Shown here piece by piece: positions 1-7,796 of a stretch of DNA of 64,000 bases. The notes below the pieces were generated by a model. The model searched no databases and was not told the DNA's origin. It worked only from the letters and a program-made list of their open reading frames with translations. How positions within the stretch are numbered: the stretch's first letter is position 1; every line of letters begins with the position of its first letter. The translations under genes and the position numbers were made by a program. The DNA comes from Qipengyuania huizhouensis (GTDB taxonomy: Bacteria; Pseudomonadota; Alphaproteobacteria; Sphingomonadales; Sphingomonadaceae): assembly GCF_019711635.1 (NCBI RefSeq), contig NZ_JAIGNT010000012.1, positions 21,448-85,447 on the forward strand. The letters are read 5' to 3'.

Positions 1-2
1 GC

Positions 3-719
3 CTGGCGGACGGGTCCTATCGCTGGGTCCAGTCCCGTGCTGTACCTGTGGTGGAAGAGGGGCAGGCGATCAGCTGGTTCGGTACCGTCTTCGATATCGA
101 CAAGTCCCATCGCATGATGGAATCGCAGGATCTCCTGGCACGCGAGCTCTCGCATCGGATCAAGAATATCTTCGCCGTGGTTTCCGGCCTGATCGCCATT
201 CGTTCGCGAGGGCGTGAAGAGGTGGCGGATTTTGCCGCTGAGCTGACCGATGCCATCCGCGCTCTGGGAACGGCACATGACTATGTCAGGCCGATGAGCG
301 ATAGGCGCGGAGAAACGCTCTCGGGGCTATTGACCGACTTGCTCGCTCCCTATGACACCAAGGGCGGCGAGCGTTTCTCGATCAAGGGGCCCGGCGTGAA
401 GATAGGTGCGCGTGCAGCGACACCGCTCGCGCTGATCTTCCACGAACTCGCCACCAATTCGGCCAAGTACGGTGCACTATCCTGTAAGGAAGGTCATGTT
501 GCCGTGACTGTGACCGAAGCCGAGGGCCAGATCCGCGTCGACTGGGAAGAACGGGCTTCGCCCTGTAAAACCGCGCCGAAAAAAGACAGCGAAGGCTTCG
601 GGTCGCGGCTGTTGAGGATGGCGATCGAAGGACAATTGGGAGGGCGGTTCACACGCTCTTATTCCGACGACGGGCTCGATGTAGAGATTTCGGTCCCGGT
701 CTCGTCGCTGAGCGACTGA
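3..719 (+). CDS. Sensor histidine kinase, HWE family (5' end missing)
   Basis: C-terminal part of a PAS-linked histidine kinase; the gene begins before the window. The first ~30 codons read as the end of a PAS/PAC domain (YRWVQSRAVP, then WFGTVFDID). The dimerisation/phosphoacceptor box follows, with LSHRIKNIF carrying the His. The ATP-binding part has the N-box FHELATNSAKYGALS, and a later WEE fits the WxE that gives HWE kinases their name. Such kinases often take light or redox signals through PAS/LOV domains and act in the alphaproteobacterial general stress response, but the input domain is outside the window, so the stimulus is unknown. It is read toward the lipoprotein and transporter genes; nothing shows co-regulation. 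Confidence 0.85.
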   Translation: MADGSYRWVQSRAVPVVEEGQAISWFGTVFDIDKSHRMMESQDLLARELSHRIKNIFAVVSGLIAIRSRGREEVADFAAELTDAIRALGTAHDYVRPMSDRRGETLSGLLTDLLAPYDTKGGERFSIKGPGVKIGARAATPLALIFHELATNSAKYGALSCKEGHVAVTVTEAEGQIRVDWEERASPCKTAPKKDSEGFGSRLLRMAIEGQLGGRFTRSYSDDGLDVEISVPVSSLSD

Positions 720-780
720 CACTCGCCAATCCGCATTCCTTTTCCTATGCTTCGCCCCATTCGACCGGATGGAGGGAAGT

Positions 781-1239
781 TTGCGGGGTTTTTTCAGGAT
801 TTCGACTATCATGGCGCTGGGTCTGGGCGCTTGCACGCCGCCTGAGGACGAGCCAGTCTCTCAGGACGATACCGCGCTCGAAATGTCTGGAGAAGAAGCA
901 GACGGCGAATCTGCTCCGGAGGGCTTCGCCGAGACGGCATGGCGCGTCACTTCCGAAGACGGCGCGCGCTACGCCACCTTTTTCGACGCCGGGGGGCGCT
1001 ATCGCGACTTGCGTAACGGCGACCCCTGGCAGGAGGGGGAATGGACCTATTCGGACGGCCCCAACGGCAAACAGATATGCCTGAGACCAGATGGCGAAAA
1101 TAGTGTTGAAACCTGCTGGCAGCCGGGCAGCGTGAATGACGACAGGATGGTTGCTACCGGGCAGGGAGACCGCCGGATCGAACTGACGCGCATAACCTAT
1201 CGGGCACCGGATCCGAGCGAAGGTGACGAAGAAGAGTGA
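781..1239 (+). CDS. Small putative lipoprotein, unknown function
   Basis: About 152 residues. Starting at the TTG at 781 gives an N-terminus MRGFFRISTIMALGLGAC, a short signal with a lipobox ending in Cys, and places GGAGG (771-775) five bases upstream. An ATG at 769 is in frame but would destroy that ribosome-binding site. After the Cys comes an acidic linker, then a compact region with GGRYRDLRNGDPWQEGEWTY and two Cys (ICLRP, ETCW) that could form a disulfide. The pattern resembles small periplasmic beta-rich proteins, but I recognise no family. Its TGA overlaps the GTG of the ABC ATPase, suggesting co-translation with the transporter. Confidence 0.7.
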   Translation: MRGFFRISTIMALGLGACTPPEDEPVSQDDTALEMSGEEADGESAPEGFAETAWRVTSEDGARYATFFDAGGRYRDLRNGDPWQEGEWTYSDGPNGKQICLRPDGENSVETCWQPGSVNDDRMVATGQGDRRIELTRITYRAPDPSEGDEEE

Positions 1240-2003
1240 GGGGCTCGAAAGGCCCCGCGCTCGCATTCGAGAACGTCGCGAAATCCTATGGAGAAACGCA
1301 GGCCGTTCAGAGTGTTTCTCTGCAAATCGAGCCGGGCCAGTTCGTTGCGCTTGTCGGGGCAAGCGGTTCGGGCAAGTCGACCCTGCTCAAGACCGTCAAC
1401 CGGCTGGTAGACCCCAGCGCGGGACGCGTGCTGTTCGAGGGCGAGGATGTTGCCGGTCTCCCGCTGGCCGCCCTGCGCCGCCGGATCGGATATGTCTTCC
1501 AGTCGATCGGGCTGTTCCCGCATATGACGGTCGCCGAGAATATCGGTATCGGGCCGAGGCTGGCTGGCCAGAAAATCGACACTTCGCGCGTTGCAGAGCT
1601 GCTCGAGCTGGTGGAACTGGAAGCAGAGATGGCCCGGCGAATGCCCGAGGAGCTTTCGGGCGGGCAGCGTCAACGCGTCGGCGTGGCGCGTGCGCTGGCC
1701 GGAGATCCGCACTTGCTGCTAATGGACGAACCCTTCGGCGCACTGGACTCTGTCACGCGCGACGCGCTCGGCGAGCGGGTACGCGGGCTTCACAAGGAAT
1801 TCGGCCTGACGAGCGTCATGGTCACGCACGACATGGCCGAAGCCTTGCTGCTGGCCGATCGCGTGCTGGTGATGGATGAGGGGCAAATCGTCGCGGACGA
1901 GCATCCGCAGGCGCTGGTAGGCGGTGGAGGCGGTGAGATAGCGCAGGCGCTTGTCGCGGTGCCCCGGCACCAGGCCGAACGGCTGGCGGAGCTGTCGCGG
2001 TGA
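1236..2003 (+). CDS. Osmoprotectant-type ABC transporter, ATP-binding subunit
   Basis: A 255-residue ABC ATPase. Walker A is GASGSGKST (residues 41-49), followed by a Q-loop in GYVFQSIGLFPHMT, the signature LSGGQRQRVGVARAL, Walker B LLLMDEPFGALD and the switch His in VTHDM. Closest in style to OpuCA/ProV/YehX subunits of the quaternary-amine family, but it lacks the C-terminal CBS domains of OpuCA and ProV. GTG start overlapping the previous TGA; its own TGA overlaps the permease GTG. Together with the permease-binding fusion it should import glycine betaine, choline or a related compatible solute; the substrate is inferred from family only. Confidence 0.88.
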   Translation: MRGSKGPALAFENVAKSYGETQAVQSVSLQIEPGQFVALVGASGSGKSTLLKTVNRLVDPSAGRVLFEGEDVAGLPLAALRRRIGYVFQSIGLFPHMTVAENIGIGPRLAGQKIDTSRVAELLELVELEAEMARRMPEELSGGQRQRVGVARALAGDPHLLLMDEPFGALDSVTRDALGERVRGLHKEFGLTSVMVTHDMAEALLLADRVLVMDEGQIVADEHPQALVGGGGGEIAQALVAVPRHQAERLAELSR

Positions 2004-3538
2004 ACGGGGTGTGGAGCGCCTTGATGGGTCTTGGCGACCAGCTGGCCGCCCATGTCTTGCTGTCAGCCGCTGCCATCGCACTGGGGATCGTGGTCGCGCT
2101 GCCCTTGGCTATCTGGGCGAGCCGGTCGGAGAAAGTGGCCCGCATTTCGCTTGCCTTCGCCAGCCTCGTCCAGACTATTCCGGCCCTGGCCTTGCTTGCG
2201 CTGTTTTTCCCGATCCTGCTGTCGCTGCGATCGGTGTTAGGAGAAGGACTGCCGACGCTGGGTTTCCTTCCAGCTCTGCTCGCCCTGGCGCTCTATGCCC
2301 TGCTGCCGATCCTGCGCAATGCCGTGACCGCACAGGCCAATCTCGATCCGGGCGTCATCGAAGCGGCGCATGGGGTCGGAATGGGCTTCCGCCAGCGCCT
2401 GTGGCTGGTCGAGGCACCCTTGTCCGCCCCCTATATCATGGCAGGTATTCGTACGGCAGCGGTCTGGACCATCGGGGCTGCAACGCTTGCGACGACTATC
2501 GGACAGAAAAGCCTGGGCGATCCGATTTTCGCCGGGCTGCAGACGCAGAACTGGGCGCTGGTCCTTGCTGGCTGCATCGCCAGCGCAGGTCTGGCGCTGT
2601 TGGCAGACACCATTCTCGGAACGATCGAACGCGGGTTTCGCGATCGGCGGCGAAGCCTCTGGCTCGGGGGTCTCGTGGCTGTGGCACTGGGCATTGGCGC
2701 GGCGCTGTTCGCACAATTCGGCAGCGGCGAGGATGAAGATGCGGTCGTGATCGGGGCCAAGGGTTTCTCCGAGCAATATATCCTGGCGCGTCTCATAGGG
2801 CAGCGGCTGGAGGAGGAAGGGTTTGCCGTCGAATATCGCGACGGGCTGGGTTCGGCTGTGGCGCATAGTGCAGCGGCGAGCGGCGAAGTCGATATCTATG
2901 TCGACTATACGGGCACGATCTGGGCCAACCAGATGAACCGCGAAGACAATCTCCCGCGTGAGGAGATGTACCGGCAGATTACCGAGTGGGAGACGGCAAA
3001 CACCGGAATGCATGTGTTGGGGCGGCTGGGCTTCGAGAATGCCTATGGCCTCGCCGTGACGCGCGAACGTGCGCGAACCTACGGGTTGGGTTCGATCGAG
3101 GATCTGGCACGGGTCGCGCCGCAGCTTACAGTTGGCGGCGATCCGGAATTCTTCGAACGGCCCGAATGGATCGCAGTTCGCGACGCCTATGGTCTGCGCT
3201 TCGCCGCACGCCGCAACTTTTCACCCACTTTCATGTATAACGCGCTCCGGTCGGGAGAAGCGGATGTGATCGGGGCCTATACCTCCGATGGGCGAATCGA
3301 GGCGGACAATCTTACCATCCTCGACGATCCGCGCGGGGCATTTCCGAACTACGACGCGGTGCTCCTGCTTAGCCCATCTGCGGGGAGCAATGAGGGAATC
3401 ATTGCCGCGCTCGAACCCCTGATCGGTGCCATAGATGTCGGTGCCATGCGCGAGGCCAACTATTCCGTCGACCGCGAGGAAGACAAACTGTCCTTCGAAG
3501 AAGCGGCGCGGCAGTTGGCGGAGCGAGCCGGATTGTAG
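2000..3538 (+). CDS. Osmoprotectant ABC permease fused to substrate-binding domain
   Basis: A 512-residue fusion. Residues ~10-205 are a binding-protein-dependent permease domain: several membrane segments and the EAA-type loop around EAAHGVGMGFRQRLWLVEAPL. A further hydrophobic segment (~215-235, LWLGGLVAVALGIGAALFA) anchors a C-terminal OpuAC-like domain (~245-510) beginning VVIGAKGFSEQYILARLIG, with DIYVDYTGTIW and NALRSGEADVIGAYTSDG typical of quaternary-amine binding proteins. The GTG start overlaps the ATPase stop, so both form a two-gene importer with no separate periplasmic protein. Tail-to-tail with the DUF2147 gene, one base apart. Ligand specificity cannot be read from the sequence. 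Confidence 0.88.
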   Translation: MNGVWSALMGLGDQLAAHVLLSAAAIALGIVVALPLAIWASRSEKVARISLAFASLVQTIPALALLALFFPILLSLRSVLGEGLPTLGFLPALLALALYALLPILRNAVTAQANLDPGVIEAAHGVGMGFRQRLWLVEAPLSAPYIMAGIRTAAVWTIGAATLATTIGQKSLGDPIFAGLQTQNWALVLAGCIASAGLALLADTILGTIERGFRDRRRSLWLGGLVAVALGIGAALFAQFGSGEDEDAVVIGAKGFSEQYILARLIGQRLEEEGFAVEYRDGLGSAVAHSAAASGEVDIYVDYTGTIWANQMNREDNLPREEMYRQITEWETANTGMHVLGRLGFENAYGLAVTRERARTYGLGSIEDLARVAPQLTVGGDPEFFERPEWIAVRDAYGLRFAARRNFSPTFMYNALRSGEADVIGAYTSDGRIEADNLTILDDPRGAFPNYDAVLLLSPSAGSNEGIIAALEPLIGAIDVGAMREANYSVDREEDKLSFEEAARQLAERAGL

Positions 3539-3539
3539 A

Positions 3540-3950
3540 TCAGCGCGTGCGTTTCCAGGTCTGGGTCTGGCAAAAGGGACCGAGACAGCCTTTCACTTCA
3601 AGCGTGGCCGAATTCTTCCTGCGGATGATCGAGCGATAGGTCTTGCCGCTTTTCGGATCGTAGATTTCGCCGCGCCATTCGTCGCCATCCTCGATGAAAC
3701 CTGTCAGTACAGGCATACCTAGGAGCTTGCGGTTGCGGAGCTTGGGATTGCGATTGTTGACGTCGCGCTGGTCCGCGCCTTGCGGCGGTGTAACGAGGAA
3801 TTTCGTGATCCGCCCGCAAAGACGCTCTCCGCAATCGCCGATAGTGATCACTGCGTCGCCTTCGGCGGTCATCCATTTGCCTTCGACCGGCTGCGCGGCG
3901 AGCAAGGGTGAGGCTGTGACCAGGGCGGCAAAGGCAAGGAGGTTCTTCAT
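3540..3950 (-). CDS. DUF2147 family exported protein
   Basis: 136 residues with a cleavable signal peptide (MKNLLAFAALVTASPLLAAQ). The mature part follows the DUF2147 pattern: VEGKWMTAEGDAVITIGDC near the start, CGRITKF, a central NPKLRNRKLLGMPVLTGF, GEIYDPKSGKTY, and a terminal VKGCLGPFCQTQTWKR. Members are small periplasmic beta-barrel-like proteins of unknown function. The ATG at 3950 is preceded by AAGGAA; an upstream extension of the frame lacks such a site and would bury the signal peptide. It follows lgt and the methyltransferase on the same strand and may be in their operon. Confidence 0.85.
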   Translation of the reverse strand: MKNLLAFAALVTASPLLAAQPVEGKWMTAEGDAVITIGDCGERLCGRITKFLVTPPQGADQRDVNNRNPKLRNRKLLGMPVLTGFIEDGDEWRGEIYDPKSGKTYRSIIRRKNSATLEVKGCLGPFCQTQTWKRTR

Positions 3951-4000
3951 GGAATTCCTTCGATCTGCTTGTCGCGGAAATGCCAGATAGGGGACGAACG

Positions 4001-5056
4001 TCAGCCGAAGCCCGCCCCGCGAGGCGCACCGCGCGGCGTAAGCGCCATGACCTTGAACAATTCGCCCATCTGGTCCGGTCCGATCAGCCGGTCGCGCGCG
4101 CGGGCAAGCTCCTCGGTGCGATCCGGGGCACGTTGTGCAAGCGCCTGCGCGCGCAGGTCTATTCCCATTGCGCTCAGCCACGCCCCTTGCGTGGCAGTAT
4201 TGACAGCGAGGCCTGCGCGTCTCGCCATTTCCCCGAGAGTCGCAAAATCGACCAGCGCGGTAAGGTCCATTTCGCCCGGAGCATCGAATACGCCCACTCT
4301 CTTATGCGCGCGGACGGCTTGCAACGTCTCGCCGGTCTGCGACGTGAGATAACCGTAATCGATGAACAGTGCAGCGCCGCCCTGAATGTCGATCCGGCGG
4401 GCAATCTCTTCGACCGTGGCGGCGGCGGCGGGACAGGTTTCGATCACCGTACCGATGGGATGGCTGCGGTGATGTTCGGGCACGGCATCGTCCATCGGGC
4501 TGCGCCCGGCGGCGAAGACGACACGGTCGTCTTCGAGAGCGACCATCCGTTCGCGCCAGCCCCGCTCCGTCATGACAAGCTGCCGGATCGGCAGCGCGTC
4601 GAGAAATTCATTAGCCACGATGTAAAGCGGCCGGTCTTCGGGAAGGGTATCGATACTGTCGTGGAACTGTGCCTGGCTTAGCGTGTCGGCCTGCAGTTTC
4701 CGCAGGGCCTCAGACCCCTCGACCAGATGGACCGGGGGAGCGATTCCCTGGCTGGCCATCGCCCTCAAGGCGTCGCGTGCCAGCGTCCCGCGTCCGGGAC
4801 CCAGCTCGACATAGGTAGCATCGGGCCGACCCGAGCGGTTCCAGAGATCGGCCAGCCACAATCCCACCATCTCCCCGAACATCTGGCTGATTTCGGGCGC
4901 GGTAGTAAAATCGCCTGCGCTGCCAAGAGGATCGCGAGCCGCATAATAGCGCGCATTGTTTTCGCCCATGTAACGCGACACGGGCATGGGCCCGTGTCGC
5001 TCTATCAACCGGCGAAAGGTAGCGGCGAGGTCGGTTGAGGACCCGGCGCCGCTCAT
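4001..5056 (-). CDS. Class I SAM-dependent methyltransferase, MidA/NDUFAF7 family
   Basis: 351 residues matching the COG1565 family: start region ERHGPMPVSRYMGENN, then GDFTTAPEISQMFGEMVGLW, and the SAM-binding motif VELGPGRGTLARD. NEFLDALPIRQ and a late FIDYGY are also characteristic. The mitochondrial homologue NDUFAF7 dimethylates an arginine of complex I subunit NDUFS2; the bacterial substrate is not established. The ATG overlaps the lgt stop as ATGA, so translation is coupled to lgt, an arrangement I associate with sphingomonads. No disrupted motif is seen. Confidence 0.88.
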   Translation of the reverse strand: MSGAGSSTDLAATFRRLIERHGPMPVSRYMGENNARYYAARDPLGSAGDFTTAPEISQMFGEMVGLWLADLWNRSGRPDATYVELGPGRGTLARDALRAMASQGIAPPVHLVEGSEALRKLQADTLSQAQFHDSIDTLPEDRPLYIVANEFLDALPIRQLVMTERGWRERMVALEDDRVVFAAGRSPMDDAVPEHHRSHPIGTVIETCPAAAATVEEIARRIDIQGGAALFIDYGYLTSQTGETLQAVRAHKRVGVFDAPGEMDLTALVDFATLGEMARRAGLAVNTATQGAWLSAMGIDLRAQALAQRAPDRTEELARARDRLIGPDQMGELFKVMALTPRGAPRGAGFG

Positions 5057-5931
5057 GCCGTCTGGGGTGTGGTCGAGCCTTTTGTCCCGCCGACCGGAGG
5101 TTTGACTAAGGCATAGATCATCACCGCCACGCCGACTGCGATCATTGGAAGGCTAAGCCACTGGCCCTGGCTGAGGCCTGTTTCGGCCACCCGGTAGGCA
5201 AGATGGGCGTCGGGCTCGCGGAAAAACTCGTTTATGAAACGCCCGGCACCCATTCCGATCGTGAACAGTCCGACCAGTAGGCCCGCACGATAACGTGCCC
5301 GTGTCGTCCAGAAGAGCGCGATCAGCAGCACGCCGAGCAGCAATCCTTCCAGCCCCGCCTGATAGAGCTGGCTCGGGTGGCGGGCGATCTCGCCACCACC
5401 GGGAAAGACCATCGCCCAAGCGAGATCGCCTTCGACCGGGCGGCCGTAGAGCTCGCCATTGATGAAATTGGCGATCCGGCCAAGCATGTAACCGATCGGA
5501 ACGTTGACCGCGATGTAATCGCATACGCGCAGCCAGTTCAGCGCGCCGCGCCAGGCAACCCAGGTGATGGCGACGAGCACGCCAATCACCCCGCCGTGGA
5601 AGCTCATTCCGCCGTTCCAGAGCTGGAACAGCTCTACACCGCCGAAAAGGTCGGGCTGATAGAACGCGGCATAGCCCAATCGGCCGCCAATGATCACGCC
5701 CAGTGTGCAGTAGAAGAACAGATCGTCGGCATGGCGCTGCGCCATCGGCGCGCCGGGCGATTTGATCATTTTCGACAAATGCCAATAGGCGAACAGAATC
5801 GCCAGCAGATAGGCCAGCGAGTAATAGCGCAGCTGGAAGCTGCCGATCTCGAACAGATAGGGGCGCAGGCCCAGTTCCGCCCACTGGATCGGTTCGGATG
5901 CAGCCGCAGTCGCAGCCAGTAGTGACAGCAA
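5053..5931 (-). CDS. lgt: Prolipoprotein diacylglyceryl transferase
   Basis: 292 residues with about seven membrane segments. Lgt attaches diacylglycerol from phosphatidylglycerol to the lipobox Cys of prolipoproteins in the inner membrane. Diagnostic sequences are RYYSLAYLLAI near the start, the histidine-containing MSFHGGVIGVL, and the Lgt signature GRIANFINGELYGR. GRFINEFFREPD near the C-terminus is also typical. The frame opens with TTG at 5931, preceded by AGGGGA at a suitable distance; no upstream ATG gives a better start. Several lipoproteins predicted in this window would be its substrates. Confidence 0.95.
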   Translation of the reverse strand: MLSLLAATAAASEPIQWAELGLRPYLFEIGSFQLRYYSLAYLLAILFAYWHLSKMIKSPGAPMAQRHADDLFFYCTLGVIIGGRLGYAAFYQPDLFGGVELFQLWNGGMSFHGGVIGVLVAITWVAWRGALNWLRVCDYIAVNVPIGYMLGRIANFINGELYGRPVEGDLAWAMVFPGGGEIARHPSQLYQAGLEGLLLGVLLIALFWTTRARYRAGLLVGLFTIGMGAGRFINEFFREPDAHLAYRVAETGLSQGQWLSLPMIAVGVAVMIYALVKPPVGGTKGSTTPQTA

Positions 5932-6101
5932 GGTCTTATCCCCTTAGAGAATATCGAAAGCCGCATCGCGCGACCCGTCTCGGGGGCGGCTTTTGGCATA
6001 GCAGGCCTTTTGGGGAAAGCCTGTCTCGCACTGTTCCCAGCTTATGGCGGGAACGGGGCGATTTTGCCCGCGCTCGTCAATGGAGAGGACCAGACACGAA
6101 A

Positions 6102-7796
6102 ATGCCGACCGATCTCGACAAGGATATCCATCGCTTCACCGCCGCCGTGACTGCACCGGGCCAGATGTTCGAAACCACCCCCATCGAACGCCGCGGCGTG
6201 GAGATGCCCGCCTTCAAGAACGCACCGCCCAGCCTGGCGCATTATTTCGCGCATTTCGCCAATGAGAAGAAGGACGACCTTTTCATCGTCGATGGCGAGC
6301 TGCGATTGACCTTCGGACAAGTCTATGGCGCCGCGGCATGCGTTGCGCATGGTCTGGTAACGAAGCACGGATTGAAGAAGGGAGACCGCGTCGGCATCGC
6401 AGCGCGCAATTCCGTCAACTGGATACTGGCCTATATGGGCACGCTGATGGCGGGCGGCTGCGCCACTTTGCTCAACGGCTGGTGGACCGGCGAGGAAATG
6501 GCCTACGGCATCGACCTGTGCGAATGTTCGCTGGTGCTTGCCGATCCGCAGCGCGCCAAACGGATGGAAGGCCAGGACATCAAGTCGAAGATCGTCGTGT
6601 TCGATCATGGCGTCCCTTCGGAAGGGCTTGCCCCGATCTGGGCGGAAGGCGACACCGCAATGCAGATGCTGGGCCAGATCGGGCCTGACGATCTCGCCAC
6701 CATTCTCTATACCTCCGGATCGACCGGCAATCCCAAGGGTGCCTATTCCGATCATCTCGGTGTCGTGTCCGGCACCATGAACTATGTCGCGCAGACCGCG
6801 ATGATCCTCCAGATCCTGACCGAGCGCGGCGAGGCGCCGACCGTCCAGCCGAGCGCGCTTGTTGCGGTGCCATTGTTCCACGTCACCGGCGAAGTGCCGC
6901 TGTTTCTCCAGAGCTTCGCGCTCGGGCGCAAGCTGGTGCTCATGCCCAAATGGGATGCGCGCGAGGCGCTCAGACTTCTCGACGAGGAAAAGATCACCTA
7001 TTTCGTTGGCGTTCCCCTGATGAGCTACGAAATGGCAACGCATCCGGAACGCGACCAGTTCGACCTGTCGCAGTGCAAGAGCTTTGCCGCAGGCGGCGCC
7101 CCGCGTCCGCCCGAGCATGTAACCAAGATCAAGGAGGCCTTCCCTAACGGTTTTCCGTTGCTCGGCTATGGCCTTACCGAAACGAACGCGGTCGGCTGCG
7201 GCAATCTCAACGAGAATTACATGGCGAAACCCGGTTCGACCGGCATGCCCTCCAAGCCGCTGGTCGACATGGCCATCCTCGACGATGACGGCAACAAGCT
7301 GGCAACGGGCGAAGTGGGCGAAGTCTGCATCCGGTCCGTTGCCAATTTCCTCGGATACTGGAAGAACGACAAGGCGACAGAAGCGGCTTACACCAAGGAT
7401 GCCTATTTTCGCACGGGCGACCTGGGTTATCTCGATGAAGACGAGTATCTCTTCATCGTCGATCGCAAGAAGGACATCATCATCCGCGGCGGCGAGAATA
7501 TCTCCTGTATCGAGGTGGAAGAAGCGATCTATGCGCATCCGGCAGTTGCGGAATGCAGCGTGTTCGGCGTTCCCGACGAACGGTTCGGTGAAATCCCGGC
7601 GGCGGTCTATTTCACCCATGAAGGCAAGGATCTGAGCCCCGAAGAACTGCAGGATTTCCTGCGCGAGCATATCGCGGCTTTCAAGGTTCCCGCCCACGTC
7701 TGGCATTCGAGTGACCACCTGCCGCGCCTCGGTACGCAGAAGGTCGACAAGCGCAGCGTGAAATCCACCTACGCCCAGAGTATCACCGCCGCTTGA
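6102..7796 (+). CDS. Acyl-CoA synthetase (AMP-forming), class I adenylate-forming enzyme
   Basis: 564 residues. Activates a carboxylic acid to acyl-AMP and then acyl-CoA. The P-loop motif is ILYTSGSTGNPKG, the A5 motif GYGLTETNAVG, and the A7-A8 region YFRTGDLGYLDEDEY then DRKKDIIIRGGENIS. The catalytic A10 lysine lies near the end in LGTQKVDKR. The ATG at 6102 follows GGAGAGGA at 6082-6089; the longer open frame upstream has no such signal. The substrate is probably a fatty or other hydrophobic acid, but its chain length is not readable. Its TGA overlaps the TTG of glnD. Confidence 0.9.
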   Translation: MPTDLDKDIHRFTAAVTAPGQMFETTPIERRGVEMPAFKNAPPSLAHYFAHFANEKKDDLFIVDGELRLTFGQVYGAAACVAHGLVTKHGLKKGDRVGIAARNSVNWILAYMGTLMAGGCATLLNGWWTGEEMAYGIDLCECSLVLADPQRAKRMEGQDIKSKIVVFDHGVPSEGLAPIWAEGDTAMQMLGQIGPDDLATILYTSGSTGNPKGAYSDHLGVVSGTMNYVAQTAMILQILTERGEAPTVQPSALVAVPLFHVTGEVPLFLQSFALGRKLVLMPKWDAREALRLLDEEKITYFVGVPLMSYEMATHPERDQFDLSQCKSFAAGGAPRPPEHVTKIKEAFPNGFPLLGYGLTETNAVGCGNLNENYMAKPGSTGMPSKPLVDMAILDDDGNKLATGEVGEVCIRSVANFLGYWKNDKATEAAYTKDAYFRTGDLGYLDEDEYLFIVDRKKDIIIRGGENISCIEVEEAIYAHPAVAECSVFGVPDERFGEIPAAVYFTHEGKDLSPEELQDFLREHIAAFKVPAHVWHSSDHLPRLGTQKVDKRSVKSTYAQSITAA

